From the IMG/VR virus record IMGVR_UViG_3300042691_021411, positions 1-34,556 of that record: a DNA stretch of 34,556 bases; one strand, written 5' to 3'. This DNA is from a virus. Shown here piece by piece: positions 18,384 to 26,069 of the stretch (position 1 is its first letter; each line of letters opens with the position of its first letter). Made by a program: the position numbers and the translations under genes. Below the pieces are notes generated by a model that saw only the letters and a program-made list of their open reading frames with translations, ran no database searches and was not told where the DNA came from.

Positions 18384-20624
18384 ATGCCATTTTCAGCAGT
18401 AACATGTTTATCATATACAGGAACAACACCGTTAGGTGGAATAATTAATCTTTATAGTGATGTTGATAGTTTTGCAAGTGCATTTACAACTAATATAAAT
18501 TTATCAGCAATTACAGGAAACGAATGTCCTTATTATATTAATAATGTCCCTGATGGTACAACACAAATAAGGATTTTCGATATAGGTACTGGTTGTTATT
18601 GCGATTTACCTGTACAAGACAACAATTTATGTGTAACATGTGATTTAGATTTTAATACTTATAGTGCTACTAGTGTTGGTAGATTGGTTGCCGGTAATTT
18701 AACGGGATCTTGTCAGGCGAATATAACCGATTATAGAATATTTTGGTATGAAACAGGAGACACTACTAATCCTGTTTATATATCAGGATTTGGTTCTGAA
18801 TTTACACCATATTCTTTTACACATCCACTTACAGGTACTAGTGCTATATTTGCACAAGCAGGAACTTACATACCCGTTATAGATAAAGTTAAGATAAGTG
18901 GGTTGACTTTTTCACAAACTGGAGGTACCGGTACTATACCCGCCGAGTTAGAGTGTTTTACTTCAACAACCGTCACTGTTGACGCATTTACTTGTGATAA
19001 TGGAACAAGTGATGACCCAAATTATGAACATAGAGTTAGTTTTTCAGGTGCAGCAGCGGGGGTGGTACCACAAACATTGGAGAGTACTTTTTTATTAACT
19101 GGTACTACAAATTATTTCGCTTGGAAATTTAGAGGATTTTCAGTACCTGATAGATTAAGACTTACATATTACGGTTCAGTTTATTCTGAACCTTTATTAT
19201 TTGAAGATATTGTTGTTGGTACTGATTTGTCAGGTAATGATTTTAATTTGAATAAGGTACCCAAAAGTGCCGACACTTTATTTGATACATTTTTTATAAA
19301 AAAAGTAAGTTGTTTAACTGGTATAACACAAAATATAAATGACACAATAAGGTTAGAAGTAATACCAAACTCAGCTAATACCCAAACAAATTGGGATTTT
19401 TATTTTACGTGTTTGGATACATTTGATCAAGATAGTTGTATATTGAATAATGACCCATATAAAATATCAGCTTCTACTATAGTATCATCTACTGGTTTAT
19501 GTAACACCAATCAAATACAATTTTATGTTAGCGGGTGCCCAACTAATGTTGATGATTTTACAAAATATATAATTAATGATGAACTCAATAATAATATAAT
19601 GGTTGGTTACAACACTAACAGTTCATATCAAAACCCCCCAAGTTTAATTTTTAAACAAAGCCCTTTTTTATTTATAAATTCAATAGATGCTACATTTAAT
19701 TATCCAAAACTTGATTCATTAGTTTGCGCAACACCATCTACCAACGACATTACATATAAAAAATATGTAAGTGGTAGCACACAAGGGATAATAGATATGG
19801 AGTTTAGTAGTATAAATGACTTTAATACATATTATGATTCATATATAAATATTAGTACTAATTCAAGTTTTTTATGTCCCCCATTCACAACATTAGATCC
19901 ATGGAGCGGAACCCCATTTAATTCAGCAGACGTTAGGTATTACAGATTTTATGCATTGGCAATCCCCTCAAATACCGGTTCCACTAATTGTGGTGATGGT
20001 ACCACACTATTAGAATTTTTTATACATCCTTCCACTGTGGTTACGACTGGTACAACGGGACCAAATTATACTTTAAGGTTTACAATGCCAACAGTTGTAA
20101 ACAATTTAACATATGACCCACTATGTAACGTATCAGGTAATGTACAGACATTTATTGTTAACACAATAAATGACAGTTCAACCGGTACAACAAATAATTT
20201 TACTGGAACAACTTCAACAGGTAGTAAATATACTGATCCATTTTATGCTTTTAGAGTTATGTGTAGTGGTGTAACAACCTTTAGTGCTACAACTTTAGGG
20301 GGTAATGTTGCTTACCCAAAATATTTAAATGAAACTATAGTTTACACTGGAACAACACCAACAATAGTACCATCATTAAGTGCAAAAACTTTTAATTTTA
20401 ATTATACAAAATTTACAGAAGTTACCGTTCCTAATAATATGAATTATTATAATAAGTTTACATATTATTATTCTGTTAAATTAAATAATACCTCAGATTT
20501 TAGAGATTTTGAAATATATGCCCAATCATACACCGGCATCACGTTAGGTTCTGAAATATTAATTTATAGTTATACAGGATCTACAGGATTATCAACGCAA
20601 CATGACCCATCTTATTTTATATGA
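18384..20624 (+). CDS. Probable tail fibre / adhesin protein, unrecognised
   Basis: A 746-residue protein that starts 8 nt after the SprB-repeat gene. The N-terminal ~90 residues resemble a degenerate SprB-type module with Cys pairs (ECPYYINNVPDGTTQIRIFD, then TGCYCDLPV). The middle (about 190-330) is beta-rich and contains FAWKFRGFSVPDRLRLTYYG and a strand ending TNWDFYFTC, suggesting a jelly-roll or Ig-like domain that I cannot name. The rest is Ser/Thr/Asn-rich with scattered Cys. No signal peptide or membrane helix. It ends in an ATGA overlap with a one-module SprB-like gene. Fibre or adhesin role is inferred from composition and neighbours. Confidence 0.5.
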   Translation: MPFSAVTCLSYTGTTPLGGIINLYSDVDSFASAFTTNINLSAITGNECPYYINNVPDGTTQIRIFDIGTGCYCDLPVQDNNLCVTCDLDFNTYSATSVGRLVAGNLTGSCQANITDYRIFWYETGDTTNPVYISGFGSEFTPYSFTHPLTGTSAIFAQAGTYIPVIDKVKISGLTFSQTGGTGTIPAELECFTSTTVTVDAFTCDNGTSDDPNYEHRVSFSGAAAGVVPQTLESTFLLTGTTNYFAWKFRGFSVPDRLRLTYYGSVYSEPLLFEDIVVGTDLSGNDFNLNKVPKSADTLFDTFFIKKVSCLTGITQNINDTIRLEVIPNSANTQTNWDFYFTCLDTFDQDSCILNNDPYKISASTIVSSTGLCNTNQIQFYVSGCPTNVDDFTKYIINDELNNNIMVGYNTNSSYQNPPSLIFKQSPFLFINSIDATFNYPKLDSLVCATPSTNDITYKKYVSGSTQGIIDMEFSSINDFNTYYDSYINISTNSSFLCPPFTTLDPWSGTPFNSADVRYYRFYALAIPSNTGSTNCGDGTTLLEFFIHPSTVVTTGTTGPNYTLRFTMPTVVNNLTYDPLCNVSGNVQTFIVNTINDSSTGTTNNFTGTTSTGSKYTDPFYAFRVMCSGVTTFSATTLGGNVAYPKYLNETIVYTGTTPTIVPSLSAKTFNFNYTKFTEVTVPNNMNYYNKFTYYYSVKLNNTSDFRDFEIYAQSYTGITLGSEILIYSYTGSTGLSTQHDPSYFI

Positions 20625-20911
20625 GTACACAAGTTTTTACCATATCAGGAATTACAGGTGGAGTACCACCACTTACATTTTTTTTATGTGATGAAAATGG
20701 AGAGAACTGTTCATATTTAGGTAATACTGCTGGCACATACACCGCTTCCACGTTTTATAGTACTGCCACTAATTTTTTAATTAAAGTTGTTGATAGTAAT
20801 GGATGTTTTACATTTAAAACTGTAAACTGCCCACTTGAAACTTTCTTTATACTTACTGAGGATGAGTTTATATTATCAACAGAAGGTGGTGATGGATTGA
20901 TTTTTATGTAA
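20621..20911 (+). CDS. Mini-protein with a single SprB-like module (96 aa)
   Basis: A 96-residue protein whose ATG overlaps the upstream stop (ATGA). It begins with one SprB-like module: ISGITGGVPPLTFFLCDENG at the front and LIKVVDSNGCFTFKTVNCP at the end. An acidic, hydrophobic tail follows (FFILTEDEFILSTEGGDGLI). It is one of three stand-alone single-module proteins in this array, with those at 20929 and 24339. No signal peptide. It may be a small fibre-tip or decoration subunit; this is inference from the module and the position among tail genes. Confidence 0.55.
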   Translation: MSTQVFTISGITGGVPPLTFFLCDENGENCSYLGNTAGTYTASTFYSTATNFLIKVVDSNGCFTFKTVNCPLETFFILTEDEFILSTEGGDGLIFM

Positions 20912-20916
20912 ATTAA

Positions 20917-20924
20917 TATTTATT
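20917..20924 (+). promoter_or_regulatory. TATTTATT octamer (one-mismatch variant)
   Basis: A one-mismatch copy of TATTTATA in the 17-nt gap before the 147-aa gene, ending 4 nt before the ATG. If it is a promoter, the transcript would be almost leaderless. Confidence 0.3.
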
Positions 20925-20928
20925 AAAT

Positions 20929-21372
20929 ATGATAATAGAAATTTCAGGAGTTACTGGCGGACAATCACCATATGATATTTTTTTATGTACAACCGCAAAT
21001 ACGTCATGTTTTTTTATATCAGGTAATACGTTTATACCACCAAATATTGTTATAAATAGCGAATATTATTTTCCAAATGAGGAGGTACTACTTCTAAGAA
21101 TAATAGATTCTAATGGTTGTGTTTTTGACGAAGTACAAAATTGTTTACCACCTACAACCGCAACATGTGTTTGTAAAGAATATAAAGTAATATGGGGACA
21201 CCCGGGTTTAATTACATTTTCATATGATCCTTGTTGTCCTAGCGGGGTAACCACAACCACAACGATTAACTTCCCAACCGTATTTTCATTTTCATCCTCA
21301 ACAACACCAAACCTAATTGCTGGTTTTGGTGGAATAATAACACAAATAGGTGATTTATGTCCTTGTACTTAA
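20929..21372 (+). CDS. Mini-protein with a SprB-like module plus Cys-rich C-terminal domain (147 aa)
   Basis: A 147-residue protein that opens like its neighbour at 20621 (ISGVTGGQSPYDIFLCTTAN, then LLRIIDSNGCVFDEVQNCLP). It continues with a second ~70-residue Cys-containing domain (CVCKEYKVIWGHPGLITFSY, then DPCCPSG, ending GDLCPCT). The second domain is probably a small beta-sandwich tied by paired cysteines. No signal peptide or membrane helix. Its position between fibre genes and the glycosyltransferase supports a tail-associated role, but the function is unknown. Confidence 0.5.
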   Translation: MIIEISGVTGGQSPYDIFLCTTANTSCFFISGNTFIPPNIVINSEYYFPNEEVLLLRIIDSNGCVFDEVQNCLPPTTATCVCKEYKVIWGHPGLITFSYDPCCPSGVTTTTTINFPTVFSFSSSTTPNLIAGFGGIITQIGDLCPCT

Positions 21373-21376
21373 CCTT

Positions 21377-21384
21377 TATTTATA
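21377..21384 (+). promoter_or_regulatory. TATTTATA octamer, candidate late promoter element
   Basis: An exact copy in the 36-nt gap before the glycosyltransferase gene, ending 24 nt before its ATG. Its presence here puts the enzyme gene under the same presumed control as the fibre genes. Confidence 0.45.
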
Positions 21385-21408
21385 ATTAAGTAGAATTACA
21401 TTTTCATT

Positions 21409-22644
21409 ATGAAAATTTTTGTTCAAATAGCGTCTTACAGAGACCCTGAACTTGTACCAACAATTAAATCATGTATAGATAACGCAAAAAACCCAAACAA
21501 TTTAGTTTTTGGTATTTGTAGACAATTTAATAAAGATGATAAATTTGATGACCTTAGTGAATATGAAAATGATAAACGTTTTAGAATTATAAACATATCT
21601 TTTGAAAATGCTAAAGGAGTTTGTTGGGCAAGAAATAAAGTTCAACAATTATATAATGGTGAAGAGTATACTTTACAGATTGATTCCCATATGAGATTTG
21701 AAAAAAATTGGGATGAAGAGATGATAAATATGATTAAACAACTTCAAAAAAAAGGTTATAAAAAACCATTATTGACCGGTTATGTTTCATCATACAACCC
21801 TCAAAACGATCCAAACGGTAGAGTAAGGGTTCCTTGGCGTATGGTTTTTGATAAGTTTATACCTGAAGGTGCTGTATTCTTTTTACCCGAAATAATACCA
21901 AATTGGGAAACATTGAGTGAACCTGTACCTGCTAGATTTTACTCGGCACATTTCTGTTTTACGTTAGGTCAATTTTCAAAAGAAGTTCAACATAACCCTG
22001 ATTTTTATTTTCACGGGGAAGAGATATCGATAGCCGTAAGGGCATTTACTCACGGGTACGATTTATTCCACCCACATAAAGTTTTAATATGGCACGAGTA
22101 TACAAGAAATGGTAGAACAAAACACTGGGATGATCAAAAAGAATGGTGGAAATCAAATAATAGGGCACATGACTTGAATAGAAAATTATTCGGTATGGAT
22201 GGTAATGATTTAATGGATCAGGGGGTATATGGGTTTGGTAAAGAAAGATCATTAAGAGATTATGAAAAATATGCTGGTTTATTATTTTCTAAAAGGTTAG
22301 TACATCCTGAAACATTGCAAAAAAAATACCCACCAAATAGTGAATATAAAAATGAATTAGATTGGGAAAAAAGTTTTTTAAAAACTTTTGAATATGAAAT
22401 TAAATTAAAAAAAGAAGATATTACTGAAAATGAATATGATTTTTGGGCAGTAACATTTCATGATGAAACAGATAGGGAAATATTTAGAAAAGATGCTGAT
22501 AATAACGAAATCAATATCATATTAAAAAATCAAAATTTAAATATCAAAAGAAATTTTCCCGTAGATATAACCCCTAAATATTGGACCGTCTGGTTCCACT
22601 CAAAAAATAAAGGTTGGTTGAATAGAGTGACAGGTCAAATATAA
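21409..22644 (+). CDS. GT60-like (GlcNAc-type) polypeptide glycosyltransferase
   Basis: A 411-residue enzyme of the glycosyltransferase (GlcNAc) family (PF11397, CAZy GT60). Seen motifs are ASYRDPELVPTI (about 8-19), CWARN (72-76), LQIDSHMRF with the D92-S-H94 metal/nucleotide site typical of this family in place of DxD, HGEEISIAVRAFTHGYD (202-218), and WHEY (228-231). Known members transfer GlcNAc to protein Thr (trypanosome mucin type) or hydroxyproline (Dictyostelium Skp1). The last ~85 residues (from ITENEYDFWAVTFHDET) form an extra beta-rich domain of unknown role. The gene lies among tail-adhesin genes whose products carry long Thr-Pro tracts, which are plausible acceptors. Donor and acceptor are inferred; modification of host surface or a different sugar donor cannot be excluded. 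Confidence 0.78.
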   Translation: MKIFVQIASYRDPELVPTIKSCIDNAKNPNNLVFGICRQFNKDDKFDDLSEYENDKRFRIINISFENAKGVCWARNKVQQLYNGEEYTLQIDSHMRFEKNWDEEMINMIKQLQKKGYKKPLLTGYVSSYNPQNDPNGRVRVPWRMVFDKFIPEGAVFFLPEIIPNWETLSEPVPARFYSAHFCFTLGQFSKEVQHNPDFYFHGEEISIAVRAFTHGYDLFHPHKVLIWHEYTRNGRTKHWDDQKEWWKSNNRAHDLNRKLFGMDGNDLMDQGVYGFGKERSLRDYEKYAGLLFSKRLVHPETLQKKYPPNSEYKNELDWEKSFLKTFEYEIKLKKEDITENEYDFWAVTFHDETDREIFRKDADNNEINIILKNQNLNIKRNFPVDITPKYWTVWFHSKNKGWLNRVTGQI

Positions 22645-22653
22645 ATAAAACAT

Positions 22654-22715
22654 AAAAATAATTTAATAAAATAGATGTTCGATTATTTATATAATAAAGT
22701 AATTTTTAGATGGCG
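22654..22715 (+). repeat. Duplicated gene leader, copy 2
   Basis: Counterpart of the leader at 15892-15954: a 17-nt identical block at 22654-22670, then the 22-nt identical block at 22681-22702, ending in ATGGCG. The middle 10 nt differ. It precedes the 536-aa adhesin gene. Confidence 0.75.
22684..22691 (+). promoter_or_regulatory. TATTTATA octamer, candidate late promoter element
   Basis: An exact copy within duplicated leader copy 2, ending 18 nt before the ATG of the 536-aa adhesin gene. It sits at nearly the same spacing as in copy 1. Confidence 0.5.
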
Positions 22716-24320
22716 GATATTATATTAAGTAGTTGTTGTTATACGCAAATAGTTTATAGTGCAACCACTTGGGCCGGGTTAACAGCGCCAGGTACCGTAT
22801 TCAACATTACGGGTGATACAACAATTATTGATGGGTGCTATACTGTAGTTCTTGCTGGAACACCAACAACCACAACATCTTTAGTTGGTACTGCAACAAT
22901 AGTTTCTGGGTGTACACACCCTAGTTGTGAGATTTGTTGTGAAGAATCGGTTTGTGTGGATATACCTATTAATTCATATAGTGGATACAATGGAACATAT
23001 AGTTTAGTTGGAAGTTACAACGCAAAACCATATTGGACTGGAGGAACTGACGTAGGTTATATATTTTATGACTCAACAAAGTGGTGTATAGGAGATGGAT
23101 TAGGGGGTACTGTATATTTCTTTGGATCTTTTCCTACAAATAGTGTGTGTCCCGACTTTAGCTCAACAATTTATTACGAAGGTGTATGTACACCTCCGCC
23201 AACCACAACACCGGATCCTTGTAGTATATTAGATTTTGATGTTTTACTTGAATGTGAAATACCAACTCCGACACCAACTCCGACACCAACTCCGACACCA
23301 ACTCCAACTCCGACACCAACTCCAACTCCGGACCTTTGTTCAGCATTTACTGCCGATATAAGTTTTGTTGAGGTAACACCAACCCCTACACCAACACCAA
23401 CCCCTACACCAACACCAACCCCTACAACAGGTGTAACACCATCTGCTGATACTGTTACGTTTATAATTGACAGTGGTTATTTTGTTTGTTCGGCAGTTAA
23501 GGAATTGGTTGATTGTGAAACATCTGAAATTTATTATGTTGAAGATCCGTTAATTTATAATGGTTCAGGACTCACAACAGGAACGACATTCTTAGCTCAA
23601 TTAAATGACTTTAATTCAGATCAGATTCAATGTGTTACATATACACAAACACTTTCTAAACTTTCACCAACAAGAATTCTAAAACAAATATTTGATGTTT
23701 ATAGTGGTGGTTGTGGTGAATGTGTTGTACCTATTGTCGATCCTTGTTCGGCATTTACAGCATCAATAAGTAGTACTGAAATTATACCAACACCTATTAC
23801 TTACCCTCCAGGAACAACATTTATATTTACTTCATGCACAACTAACTCTATGGTTGTACAAACGGCATATCCTCCTACAAATATTGTTACAGAAGATATA
23901 TTGAAGAACACTTCAGGTCAATGTTACACATATATTGGAAACTTTATAAACTACATACCACCTGTTGGATTTATTATTGCAAATATCGATATGTTTACGG
24001 CAACAACACAAACAGTTTATAATGATTGTATAGATTGTTTAGCACCAACACCAATATTATTACCTTATGTTCAGTGGAGAGGTAAAGCGGAATATTCATT
24101 AGCTTGTCCTGTTTGTGAATTAACTGACTTTGGTGGTGATTATAGTTGGTATACCTCATCTGCAAGTACAACACTACAAACAGGAGTTTATGTTTATGAA
24201 GACTCTAATTTAACAATACCACTTTATGTTGATTACATAAAATACTTAAATAAAATATATGCTGTCGATTCACAAGGAAAAATTACAGAATATTGTACAG
24301 TAAATGGAAATTGTACATAA
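22710..24320 (+). CDS. Modular Cys-rich tail adhesin with two long Pro-Thr tracts
   Basis: A 536-residue protein built of small modules. A Cys module ending CEICC spans about 8-77. A beta-rich module ([16 protein letters not shown]..., about 92-165) follows. A short unit, D-x-C-S followed by PTP, recurs three times (starting at residues 169, 208 and 344). Pro-Thr tracts occupy about 185-207 and 223-240. Two more Cys modules end GCGECV (~340) and DCIDC (~443). A terminal domain contains [15 protein letters not shown]. No signal peptide or membrane segment. The architecture is that of an extended phage adhesin with stiff Pro-Thr spacers. The glycosyltransferase gene is directly upstream, making the Thr-rich spacers candidate glycosylation sites. 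Receptor-binding role inferred. Confidence 0.6.
   Translation: MADIILSSCCYTQIVYSATTWAGLTAPGTVFNITGDTTIIDGCYTVVLAGTPTTTTSLVGTATIVSGCTHPSCEICCEESVCVDIPINSYSGYNGTYSLVGSYNAKPYWTGGTDVGYIFYDSTKWCIGDGLGGTVYFFGSFPTNSVCPDFSSTIYYEGVCTPPPTTTPDPCSILDFDVLLECEIPTPTPTPTPTPTPTPTPTPTPTPDLCSAFTADISFVEVTPTPTPTPTPTPTPTPTTGVTPSADTVTFIIDSGYFVCSAVKELVDCETSEIYYVEDPLIYNGSGLTTGTTFLAQLNDFNSDQIQCVTYTQTLSKLSPTRILKQIFDVYSGGCGECVVPIVDPCSAFTASISSTEIIPTPITYPPGTTFIFTSCTTNSMVVQTAYPPTNIVTEDILKNTSGQCYTYIGNFINYIPPVGFIIANIDMFTATTQTVYNDCIDCLAPTPILLPYVQWRGKAEYSLACPVCELTDFGGDYSWYTSSASTTLQTGVYVYEDSNLTIPLYVDYIKYLNKIYAVDSQGKITEYCTVNGNCT
23262..23331 (+). repeat. Pro-Thr coding repeat tract 3
   Basis: Tandem 12-mers (CCGACACCAACT and close variants) encode about 23 alternating Pro-Thr residues in the 536-aa adhesin. 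Near-perfect units suggest recent expansion by slippage or unequal recombination. Confidence 0.85.
23378..23428 (+). repeat. Pro-Thr coding repeat tract 4
   Basis: Tandem near-identical 18-mer units of CCTACA/CCAACA/CCAACC encode about 17 alternating Thr-Pro residues. Codon choice differs from tract 3 only 50 nt upstream (CCT/CCA with ACC/ACA here, against CCG/CCA with ACA/ACT there), so the two tracts expanded separately. Confidence 0.85.
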
Positions 24321-24326
24321 AATTAA

Positions 24327-24334
24327 TATTTATA
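24327..24334 (+). promoter_or_regulatory. TATTTATA octamer overlapping TATAAATA
   Basis: An exact TATTTATA at 24327-24334 overlaps an exact TATAAATA (T4 late-promoter consensus) at 24331-24338, directly before the ATG at 24339. This is the only site seen with both orientations together. The start codon is too close for a normal leader. Confidence 0.4.
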
Positions 24335-24338
24335 AATA

Positions 24339-24632
24339 ATGGCAATACAAATAACTATAAATTCAATAACATCAGGGTCAAGTCCCTTTAATCTTTATGT
24401 TTGCGACCAATGTTTTGGTGGTACATGTGAATACATTGACACTTTTTCGGCTAGCTCCTTACCTTACTCATTTAACTTACCAACCGCTTTTGAGACATAC
24501 CCTAATTATGTAGTAAAGTTAGAAGACAGTAACGGTTGTATTTATTGTGAGACATCCGCAGCATCTGCAAAACAATTCCAAGACGGAGAATATTTTGAAT
24601 TTATGGATGGTGGTGAATATGAATTTGAATAA
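24339..24632 (+). CDS. Mini-protein with a single SprB-like module (97 aa)
   Basis: A 97-residue protein, third of the stand-alone single-module group. The front, INSITSGSSPFNLYVCDQCF, and the strand YVVKLEDSNGCIYCETS match those at 20621 and 20929. The tail (FQDGEYFEFMDGGEYEFE) is a short acidic-aromatic pseudo-repeat of two 'DG(G)EY-F-E' units. No signal peptide. It lies between the 536-aa adhesin and the repeat fibre gene, so a small tail-tip role is plausible but unproven. Confidence 0.55.
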   Translation: MAIQITINSITSGSSPFNLYVCDQCFGGTCEYIDTFSASSLPYSFNLPTAFETYPNYVVKLEDSNGCIYCETSAASAKQFQDGEYFEFMDGGEYEFE

Positions 24633-24654
24633 ATAAAGAATAAAAAATAAAAAA

Positions 24655-26067
24655 ATGGCAAGATTAACAGACAAAACATTAGCCCAATCAACGGCAATAA
24701 CCCCAACAACTTTAATACATATTGTGTATACAGGAGATCCATCACAAAATCCGGCGGGGTCTTCTTATAAGGCAGAATTACAACAGTTGGGTAGTATATT
24801 TGCCGGAATCTCATTTAGTGGTGGTACCGTTAATGGTGCTAGTGTCTTTACAAATGGATTAAGTGCAAATACAATATCGGCAACAACATATCAGAATTTA
24901 CCAGTTAGTGGTTTAACTGAAGGAAGTAATATTAGTATTAGTGGAACAAATGGTAATTTTACTATATCTGTTACCGGTATAACAAGTGGAGGTGGAACTT
25001 TTTCCGGAGGAACTGTAAGTGGGTCAACATCATTTACAAATGGATTAACAGCAAATACAATATCAGCAACAACTTATCAGAATTTACCAATTTCAGGAAC
25101 ACATAACTATCTATCTAAATTTTCATCGGGATCAACAATATTAGTTGATAGTCAAATAATAGATGATGGAACATATGTATCAATAAATACTACACCTATA
25201 AGTACCCTTAGATTATATGTTCATTCATCTACTGAAAGTACCATTGGTGGCTTTACGCAGTCAAATGGATCTCAAGGGGTTTATGGTCAATCTTATGGTG
25301 TAGGTTTAGGTAAAAATACTGGTGTTTATGGAAGTGCATTTTTTGGACAACCAAGTGTTGGGGTTTATGGTACGGCAACAAGTGATATTGGGACTATTGC
25401 GTATGGAGGAGAATTCAACGCCGTTGGTGCGGGTACCAATTATTCATTAAAATTAACCGATGGAACTGAAGGTATCGGTAAAGTATTAACATGTATGACT
25501 TCAAACGGAGACGCAAATTGGCAAACATTACCATCCTCAACTTTTTCGGGAGGTACCATAACAGGAGCAACATCATTTACAAATGGATTATCTGCTAATA
25601 CAATATCTGCAACAACTTATCAGAATTTACCTGTTAGTGGGTTAACTGCTGGTACAAATATAGGTTTAACAAATAACGATGGAAATTATACAATATCGGT
25701 TACAGGTATTACCGGAGGTTCGTCAATAAATCCATTTAACGACATAGGGTCGACAACATCACCAATAGTTTGGAATGTTTCAGGTGTTAGTACAAATTAC
25801 GAAGCAACATTAACTGCAATAACAACAACTTTAAACCTTACAAATGTAAGAAATGGTGATTATGGTACCATAATATTAAAACAAGACGGTGTTGGAAGTA
25901 GAGTAATATCATTAGGTACCGTCAATGGAGGTGCTGGAACACATAGAGTAGCAAATAATAATTTAGGATTTTTGTTGCTAACATCAAATGCAAATGCAAT
26001 AGATATCGCAACTTTTACCTATAACGGTTCTGTCATGTATTGGACAGTCGCAAATGATTTTAGTTAA
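24655..26067 (+). CDS. Tail fibre protein with three fibre repeats
   Basis: A 470-residue protein with a T4-type fibre composition (Gly, Ser, Thr, Asn). A ~60-residue unit starting FSGGTVNGA and containing TNGLSANTISATTYQNLP occurs at about residues 54-113, 116-150 (short copy) and 297-355. Between copies two and three is an inserted domain (about 151-296) with GVYGQSYGVG, GVYGSAFFGQ and GVYGTATS repeats, reminiscent of a trimeric beta-helix. The C-terminal domain (about 360-470; NGDYGTIILKQDG, GVGSRVISLG, ANAIDIATFTYNGSVMYW) is a tip domain frequently seen in phage fibres and related proteins. No signal peptide. Likely a trimeric fibre; the exact receptor is unknown. Confidence 0.7.
   Translation: MARLTDKTLAQSTAITPTTLIHIVYTGDPSQNPAGSSYKAELQQLGSIFAGISFSGGTVNGASVFTNGLSANTISATTYQNLPVSGLTEGSNISISGTNGNFTISVTGITSGGGTFSGGTVSGSTSFTNGLTANTISATTYQNLPISGTHNYLSKFSSGSTILVDSQIIDDGTYVSINTTPISTLRLYVHSSTESTIGGFTQSNGSQGVYGQSYGVGLGKNTGVYGSAFFGQPSVGVYGTATSDIGTIAYGGEFNAVGAGTNYSLKLTDGTEGIGKVLTCMTSNGDANWQTLPSSTFSGGTITGATSFTNGLSANTISATTYQNLPVSGLTAGTNIGLTNNDGNYTISVTGITGGSSINPFNDIGSTTSPIVWNVSGVSTNYEATLTAITTTLNLTNVRNGDYGTIILKQDGVGSRVISLGTVNGGAGTHRVANNNLGFLLLTSNANAIDIATFTYNGSVMYWTVANDFS
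24814..24993 (+). repeat. Fibre repeat unit 1
   Basis: A coding repeat in the 470-aa fibre gene. The central part is about 85% identical at DNA level to unit 3 at 25543. It encodes FSGGTVNGA to the end of ISVTGIT. Confidence 0.7.
25000..25101 (+). repeat. Fibre repeat unit 2 (short)
   Basis: A shortened copy that stops after YQNLPISGT and lacks the second half (NISISG... strand) present in units 1 and 3. The inserted GVYG-rich domain follows. Confidence 0.65.
25543..25716 (+). repeat. Fibre repeat unit 3
   Basis: A full-length copy closely matching unit 1 (TNGLSANTISATTYQNLPVS identical in protein). It leads directly into the C-terminal tip domain. Confidence 0.7.
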
Positions 26068-26069
26068 AA

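Noticed and set aside
15985-19676. TATTTATA copies inside coding sequence (15985-15992 and 19669-19676)
   Set aside because: They encode ordinary residues within long genes and precede no start codon; expected by chance in A/T-rich DNA.
23262-23428. Possible CRISPR array from tandem repeats
   Set aside because: The repeats are contiguous 6-18-mers inside an open reading frame encoding Pro-Thr, with no unique spacers.
15949-24320. Diversity-generating retroelement acting on the adhesin genes
   Set aside because: No reverse transcriptase, template repeat or A-biased variable repeat pair was seen; the repeats are module or Pro-Thr repeats.
24331-24338. TATAAATA as a T4-type late promoter in forward orientation
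   Set aside because: It ends directly against the ATG at 24339, leaving no room for a start site before the gene, and I did not see it in the other gaps; TATTTATA is the recurring form.
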